Assembly (NCBI RefSeq): GCF_022601875.1
Contig: NZ_JAKVIP010000016.1
Location: 25,292 to 89,291, forward strand
Source of the DNA: Chryseobacterium sp. SSA4.19
GTDB taxonomy: Bacteria; Bacteroidota; Bacteroidia; Flavobacteriales; Weeksellaceae
Length of the DNA stretch: 64,000 nt
Direction of reading: 5' to 3'
The position numbers and the translations under genes are program-made. The notes below the pieces were generated by a model. It saw nothing but the letters and a program-made list of their open reading frames with translations. It made no database searches and had not been told where the DNA came from. This document shows, in pieces, positions 45,294 through 54,523 of the stretch; positions within the stretch are counted from its first letter, which is position 1, and each line of letters starts with the position of its first letter.

Positions 45294-46661
45294 ATGAAAA
45301 AACTACTATTTTCTGCCTCTATTATTTTTTCCGTTCTCTGTAATGCTCAAAGCATCAGTCTGGAAGAATTTGCCACTGGTTTTACGGCCCCTGTAGAAAT
45401 TGCACATGCCAATGACAGCAGGATGTTTGTCGTTCAGCAAAACGGAATCATTAAAATTGTCCAGCCCAACGGAACTGTGAATTCAACCAACTTTTTAAAT
45501 ATCAGTTCTAAAGTCACCTATGGCGGCGAAAGAGGACTGTTAGGTTTGGCCTTTCATCCGCAATACGCCACAAACGGGTATTTTTTTGTTTATTACAATG
45601 ACACGAGCGGAAATATTACAGTAGCCCGTTACACCAGAAGTTCATCAAATCCGGATGTAGCGGATGCCACGACTGAAAAAATTATTCTTAACCAACCGAA
45701 ACCTTTTGACAACCATAACGGAGGAAGCATCCACTTTGCGCCGGATGGATATCTGTGGGTAGTAACCGGTGACGGAGGCAGCGGCGGCGATCCGAATAAT
45801 AATGCACAGAACAAAAACTCCCTTCTGGGAAAATTATTGAGACTGGACATCAATTCTACAGGACCTTATAACATTCCGGTAGGAAACCCTTTTGTTGGCG
45901 TTGACGGTGCTGATGAAATCTGGGCGTACGGACTGAGAAACGCATGGAAATTTAATTTTGACACTGTTTCAGGAAACGTGATGATTGCCGATGTAGGACA
46001 AGGGCAGATTGAAGAAATCAACAGAATGCCTTTGACACAGTCCGGAATAAATTACGGGTGGAGATGCTACGAAGGGAATTCAGCATATAATACTACCGGA
46101 TGTGCAGCCCAGTCCACCATGACTTTCCCGGTAGCAGCCTATAATCACAGCGGAGGAAAATGTTCTATAACCGGAGGGTATGTATACCGCGGAACCCAAT
46201 TTCCGGCATTACAGGGGAAATATATTTTTGCAGATTACTGTTCGACACAAATCGGAATTTTAAATACGGATGACTCTATTACCTGGACTTCAGCATTCTC
46301 CGGAAATAATTTTGCGACTTTCGGCATAAACAACCAGAATGAAATGTTTGTAGCAGCGGTGAACAACGGGAAAATTTTTAAAGTCACCACCACTACACTG
46401 GCCACTCAGGAAAATGACCTTTCCAATCCGATAAAAGTATATCCGAATCCGGCCTCTAAAAAAGTTTTTGTTGAAGGGATAAAAGATAAAAAGAATACCA
46501 CAGCTGAAATCATCAGTATTGAAGGAAGAAAAATCCTTGAATCTGCCATCATTGAAAACGACAACAGTGTTAATATTTCAGGAATTCCTGCAGGCGTTTA
46601 TTTTATTAATATCAATTCAGGAAATACGAAAACTTACAGCAAGAAATTAATTATCAAATAA
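45294..46661 (+). CDS. Secreted PQQ-type sugar dehydrogenase with T9SS tail
   Basis: A 455-residue protein: signal peptide (ending VLCNAQ), then a six-bladed beta-propeller of the glucose/sorbosone dehydrogenase family (GERGLLGLAFHPQYATNGY, HNGGSIHFAPDGYLWV, GDGGSGGDPNNNAQN, YGLRNAWKFNFD). His in DNHNGG and the Arg in YGLRNAW correspond to PQQ-site residues of soluble glucose dehydrogenase. The last 85 residues are a Por secretion tail (IKVYPNPASKKVFV). It may oxidise aldoses outside the cell using scavenged PQQ; substrate unproven. Confidence 0.88.
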   Translation: MKKLLFSASIIFSVLCNAQSISLEEFATGFTAPVEIAHANDSRMFVVQQNGIIKIVQPNGTVNSTNFLNISSKVTYGGERGLLGLAFHPQYATNGYFFVYYNDTSGNITVARYTRSSSNPDVADATTEKIILNQPKPFDNHNGGSIHFAPDGYLWVVTGDGGSGGDPNNNAQNKNSLLGKLLRLDINSTGPYNIPVGNPFVGVDGADEIWAYGLRNAWKFNFDTVSGNVMIADVGQGQIEEINRMPLTQSGINYGWRCYEGNSAYNTTGCAAQSTMTFPVAAYNHSGGKCSITGGYVYRGTQFPALQGKYIFADYCSTQIGILNTDDSITWTSAFSGNNFATFGINNQNEMFVAAVNNGKIFKVTTTTLATQENDLSNPIKVYPNPASKKVFVEGIKDKKNTTAEIISIEGRKILESAIIENDNSVNISGIPAGVYFININSGNTKTYSKKLIIK

Positions 46662-46695
46662 AAATTTATCAATTCTCATTTCAAATAGATTTCCG

Positions 46696-46727
46696 AGTCT
46701 CAACCCTTTAGGATTGGGGCTTTTTTT
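46696..46727 (+). terminator. Terminator of the sugar dehydrogenase gene
   Basis: An 11-bp stem (AGTCTCAACCC with GGATTGGGGCT, two G-U pairs and one mismatch), a 4-base loop, then seven T. It overlaps the last codons of the convergent membrane-protein gene. Confidence 0.6.
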
Positions 46728-47908
46728 AAAAAATACAACATCATCAATACCGGCATTATCATAATCAATCTGGTCATTATGGTAAACCGTTCCGTTTGGC
46801 CATCAAACAATACATTTGGGACTAAAGTGATTAAAAGAAATGAAACCATAAAAAAGACCGTCTCCCTTGTGGATGCATTTTTATATCCTTCCTGATCCCT
46901 CGGAGCAGATACTGAGCTTAAAATCCAGAATCCTAAAAACAGAATCATAAAAGGAAACGACCAGATCCTGTAAGTATCATATGCAACAGCATGCAGCAGC
47001 AATGGAATGAGAGCAATGACTGCAAGCAAAAGAAATACCCGGATATTATTTTTCAAACCAAATTCTTTAAAAATCATCCATAAAGAAAAAACCAGAGGGA
47101 TCCCGTATAAAAACGTTGCTTTTGAAATCAGCAGCCGCTGGATAAAATGTCCGCTTTCCTCTTTAAAATAATAACTGAAACTTTTGGTGTATGCTGAGGA
47201 AACGGAATCCGCTGTTTTATCAGTGATAAACGATATTTCTTTTAAGTAATTAAATAAAGTAAGGAAATAACTCTCACCACTTATCTCCTGATAGGCAGAA
47301 ATAGAAAAAACTGCCACTACCGGTAATAATAAAAACAAGGCCAGCTTTTTTATAATATAAACAGACAGAACAGGTTTCTTTGAAAAGTTTTCAACATTGT
47401 TCATGATCAAAGCAAAACAACTGACTGGCAAAAGCAGAAAAAATGAAATTTCGTGAATAAAAATACTGATCGCAGCAATCACAGACGCCCAAAATATTTT
47501 TTTTTGCTTAATCATAAAAATACTCAGAATCGTCATCAGAAAAACAACATGATCCAAATATCCGATCAAATGGGCAGAAAATATGATATACTGTGAAAGG
47601 AAAAAAGTAACAAAAAACATTATGCCGTATACGCTGTTTTCCCGCTTTAAAGTTTCTCTAACGGCAATACCAAAAATCAAAGTATACAGCAAAAACAATA
47701 TCCCGCCTGAAAGAAGCAGAATATTGAATTCATTCTTCTTAAAAAACCAACCGAAAATTTCTCCGGCAAGCCCTCTTTTGATAAACCCGAACCTGTAATC
47801 CAGCATCCAGTGCGCCTCAGACCAGTCATTGGGAAAACGTAACGTTTTTAAAACACTGAAGGCCAGAGCACAGAGGTAAAGCAGAATCAAGAGGGTTTTC
47901 CTTCTCAT
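46700..47908 (-). CDS. Polytopic membrane protein, unknown function
   Basis: A 402-residue protein with about 10-11 hydrophobic helices. The N-terminal region HWMLDYRFGFIKRGLAGEIFGWFF is its most distinctive part; I have seen the FGFIKRGLxG pattern in uncharacterised envelope proteins, some annotated near polysaccharide genes. The helix-rich layout with a short first loop could fit a GT-C glycosyltransferase or a Wzy-like polymerase, but no catalytic motif is evident. It starts 3 bp after the hemN stop, so it is cotranscribed with hemN. Confidence 0.6.
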   Translation of the reverse strand: MRRKTLLILLYLCALAFSVLKTLRFPNDWSEAHWMLDYRFGFIKRGLAGEIFGWFFKKNEFNILLLSGGILFLLYTLIFGIAVRETLKRENSVYGIMFFVTFFLSQYIIFSAHLIGYLDHVVFLMTILSIFMIKQKKIFWASVIAAISIFIHEISFFLLLPVSCFALIMNNVENFSKKPVLSVYIIKKLALFLLLPVVAVFSISAYQEISGESYFLTLFNYLKEISFITDKTADSVSSAYTKSFSYYFKEESGHFIQRLLISKATFLYGIPLVFSLWMIFKEFGLKNNIRVFLLLAVIALIPLLLHAVAYDTYRIWSFPFMILFLGFWILSSVSAPRDQEGYKNASTRETVFFMVSFLLITLVPNVLFDGQTERFTIMTRLIMIMPVLMMLYFLKKAPILKG

Positions 47909-47911
47909 CCA

Positions 47912-49270
47912 CTAAATCGTCATGGAGAAAATTCTGGTTTCCGGTTTATTCCTCATCATTCTAAGATCGAAAACCATCGCTACGTTCCGGGTAAATGCTC
48001 TTCCTTTTTCTGTAATCTGTATTCTATGATCATGAATTTCGACCAGCTCATCTTTCTCCATTTCCTTCAGCATTTCAAATGCATGCTCCAGTTCAGGGAA
48101 AGAATTATTCATATCAAATGTCGTTTCAAGCTGGCACATTAAATTTAAAATATGTCTTCTTACAATAAGGTCTTCATCATTGAGAATGTGCCCTTTTACC
48201 ACAGGGATCTCACCTGTTTCAACAATTTTCTGATATTCTTCCACGGTTTTTACATTCTGTGCAAAAGCATACCAAGAATCGGAGATGGCAGACATCCCCA
48301 GGCCGACCATCAGCTGGGTTTTACTGGAGGTATAGCCCATAAAATTCCTGTGCAGCTTTTTCTGAATCAGAGACTGGTACAGATCATCATGTTCCAAAGA
48401 GAAATGATCCATGCCCACTTCGATATATCCTAAATCTTCAAGTAATTTTTTCCCGTCTTCATACAGGCGCCGTTTTTCTTCACCACTCGGGAGATCGTTT
48501 TCATCAAAACCGCGCTGTCCGACCCCTTTCACCCATGGAACATGAGCATAAGAATAAAACGCCAAACGGTCAGGCTTCAGTTCCATTGTTTTACGGATCG
48601 TATTTTCCATAGCTTCCCAACTCTGATGCGGGAGCCCGAACACCAGATCATGGCTGATTCCTCGATACCCAATCTCTTTTGCCCATTCAGTTACTTCTTT
48701 CACTTTTTCAAATGACTGGATCCTGTTGATGGCTTTCTGAACTTTCGGGTCATAATCCTGAACTCCGAAACTTACTCTCCTGAATCCAAGACCGTATAAA
48801 GTCTCAAGATGTTCTCTTGTGGTATTATTGGGATGGCCTTCAAAAGAAAACTCGGGATCTTCTGCCATTTCAACGGTTTCGAAAATGCCTTCCAGCAACG
48901 CTTTAAGATTCTGTGGTGAGAAAAATGTCGGTGTTCCTCCACCCAGATGAAGCTCCTTTAATTTAGGTTTTTCATTAAAAAGACGGAGATATAGCTGCCA
49001 TTCTTTCAATACACTTTCCAGGTACGGAATTTCAACGCTGTGCTGCTTGGTGATGCGTTTATGGCAGGCACAAAACGTACACAACGCTTCACAGAAAGGC
49101 AGGTGAATGTAAATAGAAATCCCTTCCTCCGCATTGCTTTCTCTGAATGACCTGATGACACTTTGCTTCCAAAGCTCCGGTGAGAAAGAACTTTCTTCCC
49201 AATAAGGAACAGTAGGATAAGAGGTATAACGAGGTCCGGGAATATTATATTTATCTATTAAAGAATTCAT
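47912..49270 (-). CDS. hemN: Oxygen-independent coproporphyrinogen III dehydrogenase
   Basis: Radical-SAM enzyme of heme synthesis that works without oxygen. 452 residues, as in true HemN (HemW is shorter). The cluster motif is Cys60-x3-Cys64-x2-Cys67 with the extra Cys69 (CEALCTFCAC), which is diagnostic of HemN. Other signatures are LHLGGGTPTFF, FEGHPNNTTREH, SFGVQDYDPKVQKAINR and HDLVFGLPHQ. The start is followed by RYTSYPTVPYW, conserved in HemN. Its oxygen-independent role fits the oxygen-limited respiration suggested by the FNR-type regulator and nitrate-reductase-like genes elsewhere in the window. Confidence 0.95.
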   Translation of the reverse strand: MNSLIDKYNIPGPRYTSYPTVPYWEESSFSPELWKQSVIRSFRESNAEEGISIYIHLPFCEALCTFCACHKRITKQHSVEIPYLESVLKEWQLYLRLFNEKPKLKELHLGGGTPTFFSPQNLKALLEGIFETVEMAEDPEFSFEGHPNNTTREHLETLYGLGFRRVSFGVQDYDPKVQKAINRIQSFEKVKEVTEWAKEIGYRGISHDLVFGLPHQSWEAMENTIRKTMELKPDRLAFYSYAHVPWVKGVGQRGFDENDLPSGEEKRRLYEDGKKLLEDLGYIEVGMDHFSLEHDDLYQSLIQKKLHRNFMGYTSSKTQLMVGLGMSAISDSWYAFAQNVKTVEEYQKIVETGEIPVVKGHILNDEDLIVRRHILNLMCQLETTFDMNNSFPELEHAFEMLKEMEKDELVEIHDHRIQITEKGRAFTRNVAMVFDLRMMRNKPETRIFSMTI

Positions 49271-49359
49271 TGTTGATCTAAAATTTTATATGAACTTCAA
49301 GATTGAAATTCATTATGCAAAATTAAATATATCTTATGGATTTTGAATCATGAAATATA

Positions 49360-50270
49360 TTAGGGTTTTTTTTCGGAATTTATAATGAGTCTAAATACTT
49401 CATCGGCAAATTTTTCTCCTAAATCAATATACCCTTCACTGTTGTAATGCCAGGGATCATTACCATAGCCATAATTTTTAGTCGAACGTACAATGGACGC
49501 ATTTTTATCCGTTTTCACAAATTTTTCCTGGGCATACTGGACAAGTTCTCCCATTTTCCAGACTCTTCCTGAAGCATCCTTCCCTGAATCTGAGATCTTT
49601 CCAATGACAACAGGAAGATCATCTGTTAACAGCGCCGCCCGCATCTGGTTCATTAATATTTTCAGATGGCCGTAATAAGCATTGGCAATTTCTTCAGTGT
49701 AGCTTGCATCACCTTCACCCTGCATCCAGATAATTCCGGAAGGAACAATCCTGTCTTTTTGGCCGTCTTTGTCAATATCATGTTCTGATAAAGCGTTTTT
49801 TACGGTTATTAAAAAATTATCATACTGATTGAGTCCATTCTTTCCATTAAAATCAGCATCCCAGCATCCGAAATTTCCTGCCGCCGCGCTGTCAATTGAA
49901 GTTCCTTCCCTGGCGTATTTTATTAAGGCTATTTTGTCATTGGGAAACAATTTTTTCATTTTTTTCGCAAAAGATAATTCCGGTCCAAACCGATCTGAAA
50001 GTATATTTGTTTTTCCATCCGTTTTAAAACCGGTTCCGTTTCCGGGCTTCAGGACATCCCATTTTCCTGATCCACGTTTAATTCTCCATCAGGGACAGAA
50101 TTTCCCTGGAAGATATACACATCTTTACTAATTTTCAAATCGTCCGGAAGATCTTTATTATAGCCAAAACCATTCATATTGGATTGTCCAGCCAGGATGA
50201 AAACTCTGATCTGTTGGGTATAAAATAAAGAAGGGATTAATAACAGCAAGCATAATTTGAATCGGTTCAT
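49360..50270 (-). pseudogene. Frameshifted sialate O-acetylesterase-like protein
   Basis: Two minus-strand frames make one protein of about 303 residues. The first (50270-50049) has a signal peptide and the SASA-family motif FILAGQSNMNGFGY with the nucleophile Ser. It ends at TGA soon after AAAA (50065-50062). One extra A would read on as KWDVLKPGNGTGFKTDGKT into the second frame, which contains REGTSID, IIWMQGEGDA and DPWHYNSEGY (the last with the catalytic His) and ends at 49360. Intact relatives remove acetyl groups from sialic acid or plant xylan. As written, the gene cannot make the full enzyme. Confidence 0.75.
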
Positions 50271-50348
50271 TTGTAAAATTTAATCAAAGTTAATATGAGG
50301 AGAATCATAAATGAAACTTATTAGTAACATATACTCTATAAAGTTCAT

Positions 50349-51368
50349 TCAAAATTTCAATTTCATTACCGAAATTTTATCTTTTCCCGCAAAAACAACT
50401 GTATTTCCATCCACCCATTTACAGACAAAAAATCCTCTTTCATTAGAAATCTTTTTCCAGGTTTTCCCGAAATCTGACGAATAGCTGATGTGTTGATCAC
50501 CAACAGAAATTATTTCTTTCCCTCTGGAACCAGGTTTAATTTTAACATAGGTCGTATACCCTGCATTTTTTCCGGAAGCCTGGATCTGCCATGTTTTTCC
50601 ATCATCACGGGTGGTAGCGATGTTATTAACATTGGCATCCTGCTTTGTATAATCTCCCCCTACAGCAATTCCGAATTTATCTTCATGAAAATCTATGGAA
50701 TATATCCCCTGAGAAGATTCTCCCTGAATAATCGGAGTGTCGAAAACTTCAAAATCAGCTGTCTTAAGATTGAGCCGTAAAATTCTTGAAGCTTTTCCGC
50801 CGGTAGCTATCCACAGATATTTTTTTGTTGAGACCATATTGGTATTACTTGCTGCAAATGCGGCCTCTCCCGTTTTCAATATAATATTATTCTTATTCGT
50901 TTCCCATTTACCGTTTTTAAGCTCAGCCAATTTCAGCTTGTCATCTTTAGCAGCATCACTGAATGCAAATGCATATTGGTCATCCACAAAATGCAGAGCG
51001 TCGTAAAAAGCTGTTTTAGCAGTATCTGAAAATACGACTTTAAAAGTAAGGTCTCTCTTATCAATTTTAAAAAAGTAAGCCGGACTTTCAATATTAATAG
51101 CATAAAACGATTTTTTATCCTGTGCCAAAGTTCGGAACTGAAGTTTTTTGTCTGATAACCTGACCTGCTTTTGTTGCTGAGGATTTTTTAAATCTACATA
51201 TCCAAATTTTGAATCGGTCCCGCTGTACCAGACTTTATTATCATAGAGTTCTAAAGCTCGGATGTTTATTTTATCGTTTAGAATCGTTTCAAAACTTTCG
51301 ATCTTTTGAGAAAACGTATAAATTCCTAAGAAAGTCAATAAAAATGGCAGAATTTTTTTCATACTCAC
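50349..51368 (-). CDS. Secreted beta-propeller protein (BNR/YCF48-like)
   Basis: A 339-residue protein with a signal peptide (ending GIYTFSQ, about 1-20) and a propeller-like repeat pattern: WYSGTDSKFGYVDL, TTRDDGKTWQIQASG, SYSSDFGKTWKKIS, VFAGKDKISVM. Similar proteins in Chryseobacterium are annotated as oxidoreductases or glycosyl-hydrolase BNR proteins without proof. No sorting tail is present, so it is probably periplasmic or lipid-independent. ATG 51362 (MKK) is an equally good start. Function unknown. Confidence 0.7.
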   Translation of the reverse strand: MSMKKILPFLLTFLGIYTFSQKIESFETILNDKINIRALELYDNKVWYSGTDSKFGYVDLKNPQQQKQVRLSDKKLQFRTLAQDKKSFYAINIESPAYFFKIDKRDLTFKVVFSDTAKTAFYDALHFVDDQYAFAFSDAAKDDKLKLAELKNGKWETNKNNIILKTGEAAFAASNTNMVSTKKYLWIATGGKASRILRLNLKTADFEVFDTPIIQGESSQGIYSIDFHEDKFGIAVGGDYTKQDANVNNIATTRDDGKTWQIQASGKNAGYTTYVKIKPGSRGKEIISVGDQHISYSSDFGKTWKKISNERGFFVCKWVDGNTVVFAGKDKISVMKLKF

Positions 51369-51376
51369 AAAAATAA

Positions 51377-51402
51377 AAAATCCACAGCATGCTGTGGATT
51401 TT
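51377..51402 (-). terminator. Terminator of the APC permease gene
   Basis: A perfect palindrome (AAAATCCACAGCA and its complement, 13-base arms with no spacer) with a T-run on the minus strand, about 20 bp after the permease stop. Confidence 0.85.
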
Positions 51403-51420
51403 ATTTGATATATATTTTGA

Positions 51421-52941
51421 TTATAAATTTAAATCTGTTTTCTGTAAAGGCTCCTGTTCTGCTTTCAACGTTTCACCGTATCCTGGCTGATGAAGTCTAC
51501 TGTTTCTGATGCTGTACGTGAAGTAGATGATTACTCCCAAAGCCAACCAAGCCATGGAAAGATATTTCGCTTCATGGCTCAGGTTCCAGATAAGGTAAAC
51601 ATTAATGCAGATTCCCAATGTAGCGATAACAGGCAATGCAGGCACTTTAAAGGTTCTCGGCAGATTCGGTTCTTTCTTTCTCAGGATCCAAACGGCAACA
51701 CATACCATCGTAAACGCAAAAAGAGTTCCGAAACTGGTCATATCCGCCAGTTTACTGATTGGAGTCAGAGCTGCTATCGTAGCAATAACAATTCCAAGCA
51801 GCATAAGGCTTTTCGCAGGCGTTTTTCTTACCGGGTGCACATCGCTGAACATTTTAGGGATCAGTCCGTCTTTGGACATTCCAAGAAAAATTCTTGACTG
51901 TCCCATGATCATCACCATCAGTACGGAAATCAAACCTACAGTAGCGGCGATGGTAATAATATAACCTGCCCATCCCTGTCCTGCAATTTCAAAAGCATAA
52001 GCCACCGGTGCCTTGATTGCATCAGGATATTGGCCTTGCGGATCAAAATTCCCATAGTTCATCATCCCCGTAAGTACCAGAGAAACTAAAATATATAATA
52101 CAGTACACACCAAAAGCGACACGATGATCGCAAAAGGAACGTCTTTTTTAGGATTGATGGCTTCACCGGCCTGTGTAGACACTGCGTCAAATCCTATATA
52201 AGCAAAAAATATAGCCGCAGCTCCGGAGACAATTCCCTGGATTCCATAGGCTTCCTTCATTTTATCTCCTTCCATTACCATTTTCTGAGCCGGAATAAAC
52301 GGATCCCAGTTAGCTGTATTGATAAAAAATACACCTGCAATAATAACGAATAATACGGCGGAAACTTTCATGATTACGATGAGGTTATTCGCTTTGGCCG
52401 CTTCTTTTGTTCCTTTAATCAGGATACCGATGACGAATAAAACGATGACGAAAGCCGGCAGATTCATGGAAAAACCTTCTCCCGTATAGCTTGCCGGATC
52501 AGAAGTAAGATAGTCAGGTAGATGAATTCCGAACATTTTCAACAATTTATTAAAATAACCGGACCAGGAAACAGCAACGGTCATGGAACCCATGGCATAT
52601 TCGAGGATAAGTCCCCAACCGATGATCCAGGCAAAGATTTCTCCAACAGTCCCGTAAGCATAGGCATAAGCAGAACCTTCCACAGGAAGGATGGAAGCAA
52701 ATTCAGAATAGCATAGTGCGGCAAAGATACAGGCAATCCCCGCAATAATGAAAGAGATGGCCAATGCAGGACCTGCATGATAGTAAGCTCCCGTACCCGT
52801 CAGTACAAAGATTCCCCCTCCGATGATCGCCCCGATCCCGATAGCAGTAAGACTCCATTTACCGAGCACCCTTTTAAGCTGACTGCTTTTAACATCATTC
52901 TCAAAAGCACTCATCGGCTTTTTCGTCCAGATTTTTGACAT
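51421..52941 (-). CDS. APC family amino acid permease
   Basis: A 506-residue transporter with 12-14 helices of the cationic-amino-acid-transporter/YfnA branch. The unwound TM1 motif is GIGAIIGGGIFVLTGTGAY, and TM6 has AAAIFFAYIGFDAVSTQAGEAINP; both bind substrate in homologues. It probably imports amino acids by proton or sodium symport, but specificity cannot be read from sequence. Monocistronic with its own terminator; it diverges from pnuC. Confidence 0.9.
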   Translation of the reverse strand: MSKIWTKKPMSAFENDVKSSQLKRVLGKWSLTAIGIGAIIGGGIFVLTGTGAYYHAGPALAISFIIAGIACIFAALCYSEFASILPVEGSAYAYAYGTVGEIFAWIIGWGLILEYAMGSMTVAVSWSGYFNKLLKMFGIHLPDYLTSDPASYTGEGFSMNLPAFVIVLFVIGILIKGTKEAAKANNLIVIMKVSAVLFVIIAGVFFINTANWDPFIPAQKMVMEGDKMKEAYGIQGIVSGAAAIFFAYIGFDAVSTQAGEAINPKKDVPFAIIVSLLVCTVLYILVSLVLTGMMNYGNFDPQGQYPDAIKAPVAYAFEIAGQGWAGYIITIAATVGLISVLMVMIMGQSRIFLGMSKDGLIPKMFSDVHPVRKTPAKSLMLLGIVIATIAALTPISKLADMTSFGTLFAFTMVCVAVWILRKKEPNLPRTFKVPALPVIATLGICINVYLIWNLSHEAKYLSMAWLALGVIIYFTYSIRNSRLHQPGYGETLKAEQEPLQKTDLNL

Positions 52942-53092
52942 ATTTTATTATTTATTAAAGATTTACGAAAATATAAAAAATTTAGAAACCTTAACGTTTA
53001 TTGACAAACTTTAAACAATTATTTTAAAAACAAAAGATAAAATTCTGATTTTCATATTATTTAAATCATTACTAAATCTCTGTTTTTTTGTT

Positions 53093-53100
53093 TATTTTTG
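53093..53100 (+). promoter_or_regulatory. -7 box of pnuC
   Basis: TATTTTTG, matching TAnnTTTG, ends 5 bp before the pnuC ATG, implying an almost leaderless transcript. No -33 element or riboswitch-like structure is seen. Confidence 0.35.
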
Positions 53101-53105
53101 AACCG

Positions 53106-53771
53106 ATGAATCTATATGACCTTTTCGTAAAGCCCTACGAAGCCTATACCCACCTTCAGATTTTCATGGAAGCTTGCGCCACGGTATTCGGAATCCTGAG
53201 TGTCTATTTTTCAATTAAAAAAAATATCTGGGTTTATCCCACGGGCATTATTTCCACCCTTCTGTACGTTTATATTCTTTTCACCTTTGGACTGCTGGGT
53301 GACTGTATGATTAACGTATATTATACGGTGATGAGCATTTACGGCTGGATATTGTGGTCAAAAAATTCAGAAGACCAAATCCATGTTCACGTTTCATGGG
53401 CTTCACAAAAAGAATGGCGGTATGGGATTTTACTTTTTGCCTTAAGTTTAATCTTAGTAACAGGAGTATATTATTACAAGCCTTATATTGATAACGGATT
53501 TTCAACGCAGGGAGCCAGTCTGGGGCTTTATCACCTCGACTGGGCAAACTGGCTGGATGTTGTTACCACCTCCATATTTTTGGTCGGAATGTGGTTTATG
53601 GCAAAACGACGTATTGAAAACTGGGTTTTCTGGATCATAGGGGATTTTATCTGCATTCCGATGATGATTTATAAAGGCCTGGGCATCACTTCGGTTCAAT
53701 ATTTGGTATTTACTGTAATGGCAATCTTAGGATATATCAGTTGGAAAAAAAGTTTAAGAAACATTTATTAA
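53106..53771 (+). CDS. pnuC: Nicotinamide riboside transporter PnuC
   Basis: Facilitates entry of nicotinamide riboside for NAD synthesis. The 221 residues form about seven helices with PnuC motifs: FGILSVYFSIKKNIWVYPTGI, INVYYTVMSIYGWILW and DWANWLDVVTTSIFLVGMWFMAKRRIENW, then the closing YISWKKS. ATG 53106 was chosen because the longer frame begins with TTG inside a promoter-like box. Six bp separate it from the following lipoprotein gene, so they may be cotranscribed. Confidence 0.92.
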   Translation: MNLYDLFVKPYEAYTHLQIFMEACATVFGILSVYFSIKKNIWVYPTGIISTLLYVYILFTFGLLGDCMINVYYTVMSIYGWILWSKNSEDQIHVHVSWASQKEWRYGILLFALSLILVTGVYYYKPYIDNGFSTQGASLGLYHLDWANWLDVVTTSIFLVGMWFMAKRRIENWVFWIIGDFICIPMMIYKGLGITSVQYLVFTVMAILGYISWKKSLRNIY

Positions 53772-53777
53772 AAAGTC

Positions 53778-54434
53778 ATGAAAAATTTATTTAAAATAGC
53801 ATTCAGTGTAATTACGATAACAAGCTTAACGTCCTGTGCACTGTATTCGGATCCTGCCGTAAGCGGATATGGGGATCCGTATTATGATAACGGATATTAT
53901 TATGCGCCTCAGGCATATTACGGCAACGGCGGATATTGGGGAAATGACGGATATTATTACAGAAATGATGTCAATTATTATTATGATAACGGCGCTCCCT
54001 ACTACTACCAGAATTACAATAATTCCAGAAGAAAAGTGTATGTTGACAGGAGATCATCATCTGGTCAGAGCGGTGCTACCCGTTCGCAGAGACCTGATAA
54101 CGGATTTAGAGGAGGCGTTAATGACGGACCTGTAAACAATAACGGCAACAGCGGATTCAGACAGAATAACCGGCAGAACAACAGCCAAAGACAGAACAGC
54201 GGTTTCAGGAACCAACAGCGAAGCGTACCAAGATCTCAGAATAACAACGGCAGCGGCTTCAGGAACAATTCGTCTACCGATACAAATTCGAACAGCGGAT
54301 ACAGAAATAATTCTTCTAACAACTCAAACAACGGAGGATTTAGAAGCAATTCAGGAACAAGTACCCAGCAAAACTCGGGATCTTCTTCTCAGCAAAATTC
54401 TAACCGTAATACGAACAGCGGCGGATTTAGATAA
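53778..54434 (+). CDS. Low-complexity Tyr/Asn/Gly-rich lipoprotein
   Basis: A 218-residue SpII lipoprotein (lipobox LTSCA, Cys22). Residues 24-90 are Tyr/Gly/Asp/Asn-rich (GYGDPYYDNGYYYAPQAYYG and similar). From about 105 to the end the protein is Asn/Ser/Gln/Arg-rich with a repeated GFR or GYR unit, NSGFR, GSGFRN, NSGYRN, NGGFRS, ending SGGFR. There is no folded domain or enzymatic motif. The composition resembles prion-like or phase-separating domains. Its position after pnuC suggests cotranscription but no obvious functional link. Confidence 0.75.
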   Translation: MKNLFKIAFSVITITSLTSCALYSDPAVSGYGDPYYDNGYYYAPQAYYGNGGYWGNDGYYYRNDVNYYYDNGAPYYYQNYNNSRRKVYVDRRSSSGQSGATRSQRPDNGFRGGVNDGPVNNNGNSGFRQNNRQNNSQRQNSGFRNQQRSVPRSQNNNGSGFRNNSSTDTNSNSGYRNNSSNNSNNGGFRSNSGTSTQQNSGSSSQQNSNRNTNSGGFR

Positions 54435-54451
54435 AATGATTATAAATACGT

Positions 54452-54480
54452 AAACGAGCAGCTAACACTGTTCGTTTTTT
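54452..54480 (+). terminator. Terminator of the pnuC-lipoprotein unit
   Basis: A 10-bp stem (AAACGAGCAG/CTGTTCGTTT, one G-U) with a 6-base loop, followed by T-rich sequence, 18 bp after the lipoprotein stop. Confidence 0.8.
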
Positions 54481-54523
54481 GTTTTAATTATAGTAATTTT
54501 GCCTGTTTAATTTTGAAAAAAGT

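Noticed and set aside
53772..54434. Tandem repeats in the low-complexity lipoprotein as a CRISPR or minisatellite
   Set aside because: The repeats are degenerate codons for GFR/GYR within one ORF, with no constant repeat and spacer lengths.
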